64,000 nucleotides of DNA from Didymodactylos carnosus. Lineage: Eukaryota > Rotifera > Eurotatoria > Philodinida > Philodinidae. The stretch is taken from contig CAJNOQ010000110.1 in assembly GCA_905250885.1 (NCBI GenBank), forward strand, positions 1-64,000, read 5' to 3'. Each line of letters opens with the position of its first letter. Position 1 is the stretch's first letter. Below the pieces are notes generated by a model. The model searched no databases. It was not told where the DNA came from and saw nothing but the letters and a program-made list of their open reading frames with translations. Positions 49,188 through 60,278 of the stretch are shown one piece after another. A program made the position numbers and the translations under genes.

Positions 49188-50863
49188 CATCAACAGGCTG
49201 CGAAAGAAAAAGAATGGGTGGCAGTGCACTAACATTTAGTAGTCGATGAAGAAGGTCGAAGTAGAGATGGAACCAATGGTTGAGCTGTTCATTAGTTTTC
49301 TTTCTTTTTGAATAGATGCGTGTTTTTAACTGTCATGAATCAATCATGATAATCTCAATAAATGTTATTGGAACAGTTTGCGGTTGTATTTCACTATTTA
49401 TAACATACTGTTGTTTATAAAATGTAAAAGAATATTGCTTGAAAATAACAACTGAAATCTGTGTATATGTCAATTTTCTGACTAGCTTTTCATAAAAATC
49501 TGAACAACCGCTCACTCCTCGCGCACTGACATATTTCATCTGGACTGTGTAACTGACATAAGAGTTACAGGAATCAAACTCTGTTACGATTCGCTAGATC
49601 CATGTTGAATATGATAGAATTTTTTAACTCAAGGTCTAAATAAGAAGTGTAAAGTTTCGAGATCAAATACAGGCAATGGTAGATGGATCCCGTGGCGGTT
49701 TAATAGTAAAAATGAAACATAAACTAACAAATTCTTTTGATCGTTCTGGTACAATGTTTGTTTTAGACAGAAACACTCGGAAAAAAGCAAAGAAAAGAAA
49801 TCTTTCTCCTGCAATACACAAAAGAACAATTCGATAATATAGAGAATTTATAATTAATGCTATGATTGTTTACGAAGTTGGAAATTTAATTAAAAGATTC
49901 TGAATGTTTTTTTTCAGGTTTTTCTTCCTACTTAACTGAAGTGTTTCAATATACTAACATGTTATCATCACTAGTTAAAACAAAATAGTTTACAAACCTA
50001 AATATCAGCGACAGTAGATGTATATGTGCCTCTATCTTCTTTCTTAATACTTTGGTTTTTGATAAGATTTGTAACTTTGCTATTTATACTGTTCGGAACG
50101 GAGGTAGGATAACCACTATTCAAATACAATTGACAAAGATCTGTGATCTCTAGTTTATTAATCGCATTTTTATTTATCATCATTATTTTGCTGAGTATTT
50201 TACTAGCAATATTCTCTTTAATTGTTTGGTTGTAATCTGACCTAAAATCCAGTCATGCTTTCGCTGCTGTTGGCTTTTGGTACCAAGTTGCCCTAAATTT
50301 CTGATTTTCCCTGTCCACTTTCAGCAATATGATATTTGCAGTTTTTATTATCAATGCGGTTCATTGGGTGTAGGTGGAAGTGAGTGTTTCGATATGAGAA
50401 TAAAACAATATCACAATTATGTATCCAAAGCAAAAGTTGAATTGTCAGAGATCGCTAAACATGGTGTTTCATGTAAAAAATAAATCAAATTCGATGAAAG
50501 TGCTATTTTTGATAATGAGCCAAACATTTTCAAAGGAAAAAGGTTAGAAAATACATATTCTATTGCCAACAAGGCGTATAGCAATAAAACAAGCATTAAC
50601 CATCAGTGGAGACCAACAATAGATAGATGGATAAACAAAGACAGTGGTAGTCTGTTTGTGGTCTGTATAAACAGATAAAGAAAGACAAGGAAAATCGGTG
50701 AGAAAAAGGGGAAGGGAAAGTGAGAAGAAGAGAAAGTAGTCGAGAATACAAAAGAAAATACGAGATACGACCTGAGACGACAAATAAGAGAAACATAGAT
50801 AAACCATGTATATCACAGACTTTCTTTTGTTTATACGGTGAAAACATTTAAATATAAATAAGA
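49188..50863. other. Intergenic, no gene recognised
   Basis: AT-rich with several short chance frames on both strands. A plus frame at 50277-50483 ending near CDMRIKQYHNYVSK-like residues is too short to call. Confidence 0.4.
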
Positions 50864-51084
50864 GAATAATTGACACCATTTTTATCATTTTATTAGAGAC
50901 GATTCGTTATGAACTCATAACATCATCAGTCGAAAAATGAAATAAATGAACAGTACATCTTTGTATTGTCTATATATATACTCTTTCGTCTTGCTTGTTC
51001 ATTCATTTCAGTTTTCGACTGATGATGTTATGAGTTCATAACGAAACGTCTCTAATAAAATGATAAAAACGGTGTCAATTATTC
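50864..51084. mobile_element. Palindromic MITE (about 90-bp inverted repeats)
   Basis: 221 bases: GAATAATTGACACC at the left tip, GGTGTCAATTATTC at the right, and TTATGAACTCATAACATCAT mirrored by ATGATGTTATGAGTTCATAA inside. Arms are nearly identical over about 90 bases. It lies about 170 bases upstream of the start of the 51.25-kb gene, so it could affect its promoter. No coding capacity. Confidence 0.75.
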
Positions 51085-51252
51085 ACCTGTATTTCACGTT
51101 TATTAACTTCTATTTTACCACTGCAAACATCGTCTTGAAAATTTCAAAAACTATTCTGATTTTAGATTGTGGGTCTATAGAGTATTTTGTTTTAACTATT
51201 GATGATAATATGTTAATATATCGGACATTTAGTTAATAAATTTCAATCAAAT

Positions 51253-52617
51253 ATGAAGAAAAAAATTCCGAATCTTTTAATTATATATAGAAGGCCGTAC
51301 CTCTTCCGTTTAATCATCCCACTTATCTTTTTCAACAACTTTTCCAATTGTATCCAGGTAAGGTTTATCGAAGATGTGGTTTTACTAGACAATGACAATA
51401 CAAACAATAATTCATCCTCAGAACTGATGAATGGCAGTTGTACTCAATGCCTTTGTTACACATTCAATATTTCATCTGGTTATGTAGCCGTCAATTGTTA
51501 CGCTTTTAACAATTCCTGCCTATTATTTAAAAAATATCCAAGTATACTTGACATACAGGTAGTCAATAGTGCAAGATTATATTTTCTACAATCGCCACCA
51601 GACACCACTACATCAATATCGACAACTACAAGCAGCACGGTATCAACATCTGATTCCACCACAAGTACATCAACAAGCGTAATTCAAACAATAACATTAT
51701 CAACAACTACGACTACAAGTAGTACCACTTCAGAGGTAACTACGACAATAGCTCCAACTACATCAACTATACTCATTAAAACGTGTTGTGAATCCAATAT
51801 TAGCTTGTTACTTTCCAAATTAATCAGTGCTACTTCAATAGCCACAATTCTAAATGTTCCATCGCCACGATTCATAAAATCTGTTGATAATGACCATTTA
51901 GCGACAATATCAAATATAAACAACGGTTCACTCTATCAATTTGACGAAGATAATCTAACATTATTGACCAAAAATGATCTGACAGCAGTGGGTACACCGA
52001 ATAGTCTTCTGTATTACAATCAGTATTATTATGTTGCAAATATAACTAAAAACATTGCCGTCTACGATAAAAATATGACATTTATCACTTACATACACGA
52101 CACAAATCTAAGTAGTCCACGGGATATGGCTGTTATCGGAAACATGTTAACAGTGGCCACCACCAGTGATAAGCTCATCATCTTCTTTTCAATGAATCCA
52201 TCAGGAAATTACACCCGTGTCAATTACATTCATACGTCAGCTGCTTCACCGCACGGTATCACCTATGTCAATGATACATTTTTCTATGTTACATTCTATG
52301 GTGGTGATAGCGTCTATTCTTATCGGAATAACCCCGTGTCCTCAAATAACTGGACCGAAACCTCCTTTGTTAATATGACAGGTGGCTCCGGCACTCACAT
52401 GGTGATTGATGATTGTGATCGAAGATGGGTGGTAGTGTTCAATTATGGAATAAAGATTTATGATGCATTTGGCATACATTTAGCTGATTGGAATATAACA
52501 AAAACAGTATTTGATCTCGTCATTTTAAATAATTATGTGATGATCATCTCGGATAATGGTAGAAATCAAACAATGAGAATCGATCCAAATATACAATGTG
52601 ACTATTTCTCATACTGA
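51253..52617 (+). CDS. Secreted or membrane-anchored Thr/Ser-rich protein with propeller-like C-terminus
   Basis: Intronless frame of 454 residues, unlike the intron-rich genes nearby. Residues about 17-32 are hydrophobic after a basic start, giving a signal peptide or signal anchor. A Cys-rich stretch (C63, C66, C68, C82, C89) follows, with many N-glycosylation sequons (NSS, NGS, NIS, NNS). Residues 117-173 are almost only T and S (mucin-like, a likely O-glycosylated stalk). The C-terminal 270 residues have repeated beta-type units: SLYQFDEDNLTLL, YYVANITKNIAVYDKNMTFI, SSPRDMAVIGNMLTVATTSD, SPHGITYVNDTFFYVTFYGG, and THMVIDDCDRRWVVV. These resemble NHL/YVTN-type beta-propeller blades. Probably an extracellular or surface adhesion protein; function unknown. 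The start is the first ATG after in-frame stops. Confidence 0.78.
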   Translation: MKKKIPNLLIIYRRPYLFRLIIPLIFFNNFSNCIQVRFIEDVVLLDNDNTNNNSSSELMNGSCTQCLCYTFNISSGYVAVNCYAFNNSCLLFKKYPSILDIQVVNSARLYFLQSPPDTTTSISTTTSSTVSTSDSTTSTSTSVIQTITLSTTTTTSSTTSEVTTTIAPTTSTILIKTCCESNISLLLSKLISATSIATILNVPSPRFIKSVDNDHLATISNINNGSLYQFDEDNLTLLTKNDLTAVGTPNSLLYYNQYYYVANITKNIAVYDKNMTFITYIHDTNLSSPRDMAVIGNMLTVATTSDKLIIFFSMNPSGNYTRVNYIHTSAASPHGITYVNDTFFYVTFYGGDSVYSYRNNPVSSNNWTETSFVNMTGGSGTHMVIDDCDRRWVVVFNYGIKIYDAFGIHLADWNITKTVFDLVILNNYVMIISDNGRNQTMRIDPNIQCDYFSY

Positions 52618-52650
52618 ATGAAATAGATAAAGTATTTGCCCCAACTGGTC

Positions 52651-52656
52651 AATAAA
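52651..52656 (+). promoter_or_regulatory. Poly(A) signal AATAAA of the 51.25-kb gene
   Basis: AATAAA about 35 bases after the stop codon of the Thr/Ser-rich protein gene. Confidence 0.5.
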
Positions 52657-53101
52657 GAGAAAACGAACAGAAACAGTTCTTCAAGACTTACATAGGAATG
52701 ACAGTGTTTAGTAGTATTTATTTACAGGAATTTTGCCTCCAACATCGACTCTTTGGAAGCGAAATGCCGTCTGGAAGACTTGGTATCTGAATACTTTCAT
52801 TGTCCTAAGATTATAGGGGGCTCTGTTTACTTTTTTCAGATTTCAAATATCATAAATGGTTTCCAAAGTCACGCTCATCCACAAACAAAAACAGACGTTG
52901 TACCATTTCGTATACCCATTATCGCTGATATTGTTAATAACAAAAGAAAAATGTAAATCCTTGATGACTCATTTGTTTTCTACATGAAATCGTTCAATTT
53001 TTTAAAGTGTTCTCGTCGTGTTATCGTTAATAAATAAAATAAACGGATATAACTTTATATGCCTCTTAAATCGTACAACAGTACCTCTGAATATTCTCCA
53101 T
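52657..53101. other. Intergenic, no gene recognised
   Basis: Short AT-rich stretch. A 67-codon plus frame at 52753-52956 looks like chance or a relic; nothing recognised. Confidence 0.35.
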
Positions 53102-53794
53102 CCCTAGTAAAAAACTTACTCAAATCTTACTAAGATCTTAGAAAAATCTTGTTAAGATCTTAGTAAGATTTCGCTTACATCTGTCTAAGATCTTAAACAA
53201 ATCTTACTACGATCATGAGACCCGAAAATTCTAAGATTTTATAAGATTTTTCTAAGATCTTACTAAGATTGTATTGTAAGCGAAATCTTACTAGGATCTT
53301 AATAAGATTATTCTAAGATCTTACTAAGATTGTATTGTCTAAGACTTTTCAAGATTGGATAAGAATATATTAGGACCTTAATAGCAAGAACGATAACGTT
53401 TTTTAAATAATATTTATCCGAGATTCACTGAAAATTTTTCAAGTTTTAATCCGCATTATCCAAGTTGAAGAATGAAGAGAAATTTCATATTTTCAGGTGT
53501 CCAACTATGGACCTTGACCTGCATGTACACTCTCTTAAAAATTGTTGAACACTTTCGAGAGAGCAAGTACCAGCAGAGTCAGGAAGAAAAATAAGCATAT
53601 AATCACTCATATTTTCGGTCACTTATATAGATGAATGAGAGCAAAACAAAAGGGTGAATGAAAGCAGAGTCATTAAATCTTATTAAGATCTTAAACGATA
53701 AGATCGTAGATTATCTTATCAAAATCTTAAAGGATAAGATCTTATAAGATCTTAGTAAGATAATGTTAAGAAGTGTCTAAGATTTTTACTAGGG
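53102..53794. mobile_element. TCTTA-rich inverted-repeat element, CCCTAGTAAAAA ends
   Basis: 693 bases with tips CCCTAGTAAAAA and TTTTTACTAGGG. Both flanks inside the tips are packed with TCTTACTAAGATCTTA-type words (more than a dozen in the first 250 bases and more in the last 150), each itself palindromic around AGATCT. A unique centre of about 250 bases has no coding sequence. No target duplication can be read. Superfamily unknown. It abuts the gag fossil. Confidence 0.6.
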
Positions 53795-55300
53795 AAAGGC
53801 AGCTACTACGGATTCAGGATTAGTTGAACATCTTTTTGTTGTATATGAATAGATTTCTCGTTGTTCCTGATTTCTCGAAGACTTCATTGCCATGGAGGAT
53901 TCTGCTAATTCGCCAGTTCTTTGTTGAGCTCCTTTCTTTCGTTGAAGCATGTGTAATTCAACTTTAGCTGCTGTTCTCATCAGATCTGGCAACGCTAATT
54001 TATCAGCATCAACTCCGCCCATTAACTGAAGGATATTCAGACGTAGCTTCGGAAGGAGGTGCCTTTTGAGCGTTTTTTCTGAGATTTTAGGATCAATTTC
54101 TAATGCTAGTCCCTTATACCTCTGATAGAAATCTGCCACGGATTCATCTGACTGCCGCATGCAACGATTTCTTTCGATTTTCAGAGCTTCTATTCGTTCG
54201 AGTGATTGAAACCGAGCTTGAAATAGTTTTACAAATTCACCTCAGGTGGCTGGAAGTTCATCACTTTGCACTAATTGTTGATACCATTCAGCAGCAGCAC
54301 CTGTTAGCCAATGACTAATTCCGTTGAGTGTTGCTTGATCTGACCATCCATAGACAGTTTTGGCTTTTTGTTGATATTCTATAATTAATCTGCCCGGAGC
54401 CTCTTTTGTTGTCCCTCCGAATTTCGTAATATTATCGGGTATGGATATCGTTAGATTCAACATAGGTGTTGTTGATGGTTGTAAAATTTTTGTTGATTTT
54501 TGTGAATGATGTTTTGGTGTCATCTCTTCATCACCAGTTGATATGGATGGTGATGGACGTCGATCAAGTTTCTTTAATGATTTTCTCGATTTCTTTGACT
54601 TCTTGATGGCAGCTTTGAGATTAAGATTTATTATCCAAATTTCAGAGGAACATTCATCAATTGTTTGAGTGCATGAGTGCTTATTTGATGTAGACGAACT
54701 GGAATGCTTTAGAGTTGCATTCTCCTCCTGAAGGCGGCCAACTTTTGATTTTTCTGTTTAAGTTTGTGTTGCAATTGACGAACTTGTTCTATCAACAAAG
54801 TTGTATGTGATGTCATTGGCACGGGTCTGAGTCGTGGTTCCGATGGTGGTAATGAATCATTTATTGTTTTTCTATATGAATTTGTTGATAATGGATGTTG
54901 TTGAAATGATACATGTTGTGAATCCACCATCCTAAGACAATATTCCTGATGTTGTTCTAGGGCAGCTCTGGATGACGAGGTTGAAGCAGAAAGTGCTATA
55001 CCAGCTCCTGACGCGATTAATTGTTGAGTGATCAATGTCAGAGCTTGCAGATGACTAGAAAGCTGTGATACAGATGCTACGGCAGCAGGAACGACGGTGG
55101 CAACTGTTGAAGCAGTGAATGCCGCAGGTGCGGATGTGGATATATCTGAGTTAGACCAAGCTTCACAGCGGTTTTGCTCTGATTTACTGCGGATAGGAAG
55201 TAGTTGTTGTTGAGAAAAATTATTTAATACTATTTGAACTTCCTCTTCAGCTTCAAGAGTCTTAGCAGCAGCTTTAAATTTTGCGGACTCGGACATCGTA
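53795..55300 (-). mobile_element. LTR-retrotransposon fossil: gag region
   Basis: Minus-strand remains of a Gag polyprotein of Ty3/gypsy-like type. A Ser/Ala/Gln-rich N-terminal part begins near 55296, and a Retrotrans_gag-like capsid region (HWLTGAAAEWYQQL and the stretch around SVADFYQRYKGLA) lies near 53.8-54.5 kb. The element is broken, with a few breaks in the gag frame, and pol and the 3' LTR are not seen; it stops where the TCTTA-rich element begins. The reading frames are still long, so it is degenerate but probably not ancient. Confidence 0.75.
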
Positions 55301-55587
55301 CTTTGAGATTCTGGATGATTTCTTCTCCAACGAGGGCAACAGCGAAGGAACGTCTTGTCTTAACAGAATTATTTATATACTTGCTGTAAAATTCCTATTG
55401 TCCTTTTCTTTTTTTTTATTTTTAATATTGTACAATATATTACAAGCAACAATTAACGGATATGGATGAAAGTGAGGTGATGTTGTATGTTGATATGTGT
55501 TGTGTGTGTTATTCGTAGATATTGATCACCAAAAATTTATCAGAGTTCTTAAGAGTGAGAAGAGCGGATTAATTATTTATAAATCTT

Positions 55588-55608
55588 CCCGGGTCACGGC
55601 ACCAATTT
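55588..55608 (-). mobile_element. Primer-binding site of the LTR fossil
   Basis: On the minus strand, directly inside the LTR edge (..GCGCTTACA), the sequence TTGGTGCCGTGACCCGG has the usual form of a tRNA primer-binding site (TGG-start, right after the LTR). It places the 5' LTR at higher coordinates and gives a leader of about 290 bases before gag. Confidence 0.6.
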
Positions 55609-55960
55609 GTAAGCGCTGTACGTATTCAAACGCTGTACAACTTCTCTCAATTTAATCTCACTTAAGTTTATATTAGAGTTTTTAATATTTTATTACTCAA
55701 TAATTTGACTAAAAAAAAACTAAATAAAAGGTATGTCTGGACTAGACCACAAAAAAATGTACATCATGATCGAAAATAAAAGTTGGTTACAAGTTAACTT
55801 TTTGTAACTAAAGAAACAATTATCAATAATGGAAATTAAGTTATAACAATTATTGTTTTCGTACCAGAAAACAATAACGGTTAATAATTTCGATTCGAAT
55901 CTTTTCTCTAAATAATTTGTGCGTTTAAAGTACGAAAGTTGAAATATAGGAAGGATGAGA
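55609..55960 (-). mobile_element. Probable 5' LTR of the gag fossil (outer end not fixed)
   Basis: On the minus strand this stretch ends in CA next to the primer-binding site, as an LTR must. The outer TG edge cannot be set without a second LTR, which is absent from the window, so the upper limit is a guess. AT-rich, no coding sequence. Confidence 0.35.
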
Positions 55961-56457
55961 GTGATTACTATCAGCCACTACAGATGAATTAGCTAAAGAA
56001 CTAAAAAAAGACTTAAGTAAGTTAACAACAGCAAGCAATATATCTCCAGTCTCTCCTCCATCAGCTTCAACTGCCTTATTACAAACACCAATCTCAGTCA
56101 ATGAAATAAATCACAGGTCTGCTTAAAATTGCGCCCGAGCTAAAAGAACGGATTTTAATCGGAAAGTACGTTAACTTGGCGAGTTTGTTAGTACCATGGG
56201 AAAATATTTTTCTCACCATTTTGTGATCCAGTACGAGTGTCTCAGACGTAAAAAGCATTTTTAACATGGAATGATATAGTAGCTGTGCCATTCACTCATC
56301 AACACCGTCGCCCACATGTTTTTCGCTGTTTTGAGTACGAGTGAAATTGCTTTTGATGGATGGAGTCTGTTGGAATGAGTACTAGACATTAAACCATCCT
56401 GTCTGAAACTAGAGAACAACTCAAATTTTGTAAATTATTTTATACTGGAAAGCATCT
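55961..56457. other. Unassigned sequence between the LTR fossil and the foldback
   Basis: A coding-like stretch on the plus strand (about 55976-56125: DELAKELKKDLSKLTTASN, then ISPVSPPSASTALLQ) suggests a fragment of some gene or mobile element, but it is short and unrecognised. The rest shows nothing. Confidence 0.35.
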
Positions 56458-57716
56458 AAAGGAGGAGGGCAGATAAGCGTAGTTTCTGCCTCCCAATATT
56501 TTTCTATTGGAATCATGTCAGGACATGCCTAGGAACATTTCCTAACACTTAGTTTCGCGACATCTTTCCATTGGTTTTTTGAGGCCTGTGGTCCCCCTCA
56601 AGAATTTTGGAATTTTTTTCTTTTTGATCAACTTGAATTCCACATAGGAATATGTAATCAACCGAGTTGATCACGAATATGAAGATCGCGGCGCATAGAA
56701 AGTTTCGGTTCACGCAAAAACTCGACTTTTTTCAAAATCGAGTATAAATTCGCTTTTTTCTTCTTGCAGCATGGAAATATTCATAAAACACATCAATCGA
56801 CACCATCTACTTTGTCATCACAGTCACAATATTCAATATTGATCTTTAATAGCGATAATATCATCGCCTATTCTCTTTAATAGTACATTGACAAATAAAC
56901 AATTCATTTTGTTGGCTGTCTCTATGTGCATGAGCATGATTGTGTTCAATTGCCGGAAGTCAAAAATGATGGCTGCTCTAGAGAACTGATTAGTGGCGGC
57001 GTTTTCGACTCAATGGCAGCTACACAGTCGACACAGAATTTCAAGCTAAATCGACTGATATAATTTAGGAAGTAGCTGTTCAAGTGGAAAAAGTCCGAAA
57101 TACGGCTGAAAAATAGGTTTTTCGCTAGTATCTTGTTGCTTTTGACCCCTTTAACATAGCTCGTGCAACTCGAAACTTCAGTCAGTAGATGCAACTTACC
57201 ATTCTCTATCCAATGGCAGCCTCAAAAATTGAAAAGGAGGTGTACAAGGGGGTGAAAAACAACAAGATACTAGCGAAAAGCCTATTTTTCGGACGTATTT
57301 TGGACTTTTTCTACTTGAACAGCTTCAAAAGTATTCCTAAATTATATCAGTCGATTTAGCTTGAAATTCTGTGTCGATTGGTGTGTTTTATGAATATTTC
57401 CATGCTGCAAGAAGAAAAAAGCGAATTTATACTCGATTTTGAAAAAAGTCGAGTTTTTGCGTGAACCGAAACTTTCTATGCGCCGCGATCTTCATATTCG
57501 TGATCAACTCGGTTGATTACATATTCCTATGTGGAATTCAAGTTGATCAAAAAGAAAAAAATTCCAAAATTCTTGAGGGGGACCACAGGCCTCAAAAAAC
57601 CAATGGAAAGATGTCGCGAAACTAAGTGTTAGGAAATGTTCCTAGGCATGTCCTGACATGATTCCAATAGAAAAATATTGGGAGGCAGAAACTACGCTTA
57701 TCTGCCCTCCTCCTTT
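56458..57716. mobile_element. Large foldback element with about 343-bp near-identical arms
   Basis: Arms 56458-56800 and 57374-57716 are nearly perfect inverted copies (tips AAAGGAGGAGGGCAGATAAG and its mirror). The mirror symmetry continues inward with more differences (about 57015-57150 against 57250-57373, e.g. TTTCAAGCTAAATCGACTG). The left arm is interrupted by about 220 bases (about 56800-57020) absent from the right arm; these carry the 155-base repeat listed separately and are bounded by TCGACAC on each side. No protein. High arm identity points to recent origin or gene conversion between the arms. Superfamily unknown. Confidence 0.8.
56806..56960. repeat. 155-bp direct repeat, copy A
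   Basis: Matches 58747-58901 over 155 bases with two differences by eye, same orientation, 1941 bases apart. Copy A sits in the insertion within the left arm of the foldback. Contains TCACAATATTCAATATTGAT and GTTGGCTGTCTCTA; no coding meaning. Confidence 0.9.
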
Positions 57717-58746
57717 TTAACGAAACTTAGGTAGAAAGTAAAAGATCGTCCCTGCAGTATCTAGAAGACCGACGTTGAACTCCGTAGATAAGAAATATGA
57801 AGTTTCTAAACGAATTTATTTTCATCTGTTTACGCTTTTTTCGCCAGATTTTATACCATGTTGCAATTCAGTTCGCAGTCATAGTTTCTGATAGAGTTTA
57901 TGAGTTCGGCAGGTTTAAGATGCCGCGAAGTTAAACATCTTGATTTGGAGAAATATGCATGAAGATATATAGTCGGCTCTCTCCCAGGACGGTTTCTTTG
58001 ATTTGATTAATTTTTCTGATTACCCCACATATAGTGATGTCCAAAATTTTTGGCATTTTTGGTTCCTTGGATCCACGGCGCCATCAATGGTACCAGATCC
58101 AGAACCAGCAGCGACTTCTATAAGACAAGTTTCGATGACTCGTACAATCGGAGAAGAGAAAATTTTGCAAATTTCTTCCAAATTTCAATGATACATATAT
58201 CATATATCATGATTGCAAAATAAAAGGGTGAATGAAACAGCCATTTTAAATGTCAGTTTTTTCGCCGTATATTTTGTAATTGAAGTATGATCCATTAATA
58301 GCCATTTAACTGTGACAGTTATTTTACATTTTAGGATGCACAGTTAAATACCTGTTTTTTGCCATTATAACAGCCAAAAATTTCCAGCAAACAGTGACTG
58401 TTAACTGCCTTTTCTTCAACATTTTGTGGTATGTTAAATGCCTTTTCTCGAGCCTTTATCGATAATCACATAACAGTCAATAAACTGACTGTTACCTGGC
58501 TTGTTAACAGTTATTTGGGTGTTAAAGGCCCATTTTTTTAGCATATATTTAAAACGCATTACATGGCCTATTAAATGTCAGTTATGTTTCATCTGGGATA
58601 ATTGGCTTATTGAGAAATTCTGCATCTAGCATTTAAGTTTTATCCTATTCTGTTCAGCGCGGCACGAGCATCTAATTCTCTAAGATTGTCCTAAACCTTT
58701 GTCACATTCCACTGACCGAGTGACATACCATTGCCTGTTTTTCGTT
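57717..58746. other. Intergenic with a TAACAGT-rich patch
   Basis: No gene. From about 58215 to 58605 there are many CAGTTA/TAACTG words in both orientations, with TGAAACAG..AAATGTCAG at the left and AAATGTCAG..TGTTTCAT at the right; probably a MITE-like element with TGAAACA-type ends, but the boundaries are unsure. Confidence 0.4.
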
Positions 58747-58901
58747 TCTACTTGGTCATCACAGTCACAATATTCAATATTGATCTTTAATAGCGATAAT
58801 ATCATCGCCTATTCTCTTTAATAGTACATTGACAAATAAACAATTCATTTTGTTGGCTGTCTCTACGTGCATGAGCATGATTGTGTTCAATTGCCGGAAG
58901 T
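58747..58901. repeat. 155-bp direct repeat, copy B
   Basis: Second copy of the 56806-56960 sequence, in intergenic DNA outside the foldback. Only two differences, so the duplication is young. Confidence 0.9.
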
Positions 58902-59174
58902 GTATTTTAATATGTATTTGAGAAATTTGATATTGAACGTTGATTAAGTCCTCTTAATTATTATTGTATGTACACGGTTATTGACTGTGTATAAAGTATA
59001 AAAGAGAATATATAATAACACGCACACAAAGACAGGCGAAAGATAAGAATCTTTAACAGTTTCAGCTTTTAATTATTAACATACACACTGAATTTTCTTT
59101 GTCTAAAGAAATAAAAGATAAAATTATAACGACAATATGAATAGAAGATCAAATGCGAATGAACAACAATAGAA

Positions 59175-59207
<33 letters not shown>

Positions 59208-60278
59208 ATAAGAAACAATAGATTTGATGACCATGTCATCATACACTTTAACAAAAACTGGATGGAAGTAAAATTTCAACTTGATTAAGACATGGTGATA
59301 AAGCAGACAATTAAGTAGAAAAATCGAAAAAATGCTTGAAGAAAGTAAGTTGATAAAAATTGTAAAAAATAATTCGTAATTTTAATACTAATTTGTTTTT
59401 CCGTCACCATTTACGAATTTGAGTGTTGATAAACGCGTTGTATTATTAATTTTATTCATATAAAACTCTTCGATTACTGCATGCCAAAAATGACTTTTCG
59501 AAGACGCTTTACAGTAGTAAATATCTTCTTTTTTACATCCAATTTTAACAAAAATTTCAACAAACATACATAGTATCAACTGATGTTCGCAAAAACAGTT
59601 TTCTCTCATTGTTCGACAAAGTAAGAGGTAGAACACACCTTGCAGGCATTAAAAATATTTTATTGAGATGTTTCGATTTTAAATCAAATTAAATACTGAA
59701 TCTCATCGAATGTAGAAAAGCCGATTTTTACCATTTCTTATTTTTTATTGAATTTAAAATTCTAAAACTATGGAAATATTCAAACAGCTTTCCAACAAGC
59801 TGAACTTACGAATAAACGAAAAGTTTAAAATAAACACTGACTCTCTACATCCGATGTAGTTTCCGTGCCTAGAATAGGAAAAAAGGTGTCGTTCTACATT
59901 TTTGCGTAGGATAAAATTCTTTAAACTGGATAAGCTATTTTGGGAGAACTGGAGTGAATTAGTCATAACTTTACAAAAAAATGTCATACTAATGTGTACA
60001 ATATCTCATTTTGAAGATGATAGCAATGTAGTTCGTCAAAAAACTAGACTTGTGAGATCTTCTAGACAACTTGTATGTTTTCAAATAGTTTTGGAAAATT
60101 TTCTAAGAATCTATCTAAGGAGATATAGACTCCGCATTCTCAAAGTAGATATAAATACCAAAAACTTAAGCATAGATTTATCTTAGTTACCGACTTTTGG
60201 CTAATTCGCTTATCGTAATACGTTGCTCACTTAACACATTTTTAGAATTTCTAATACATTCTGTAGATTATACGATTA
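58902..60278. other. Intergenic, AT-rich
   Basis: No gene recognised. A (GA)n-rich run lies at 59170-59209. A minus frame at 59388-59636 (82 codons) and a plus frame at 59902-60186 (94 codons) match nothing I know and are not called. Confidence 0.4.
59170..59209. repeat. (GA)n microsatellite
   Basis: AGAGAG run with single-base interruptions, 40 bases, intergenic. Confidence 0.9.

Noticed and set aside
59388-59636. 82-codon minus frame
   Set aside because: Could be an exon (has GCKKEDIYYCK) but no acceptor/donor partners or recognisable family were found.
59902-60186. 94-codon plus frame
   Set aside because: Basic and hydrophobic mix with no domain, isolated between repeats.
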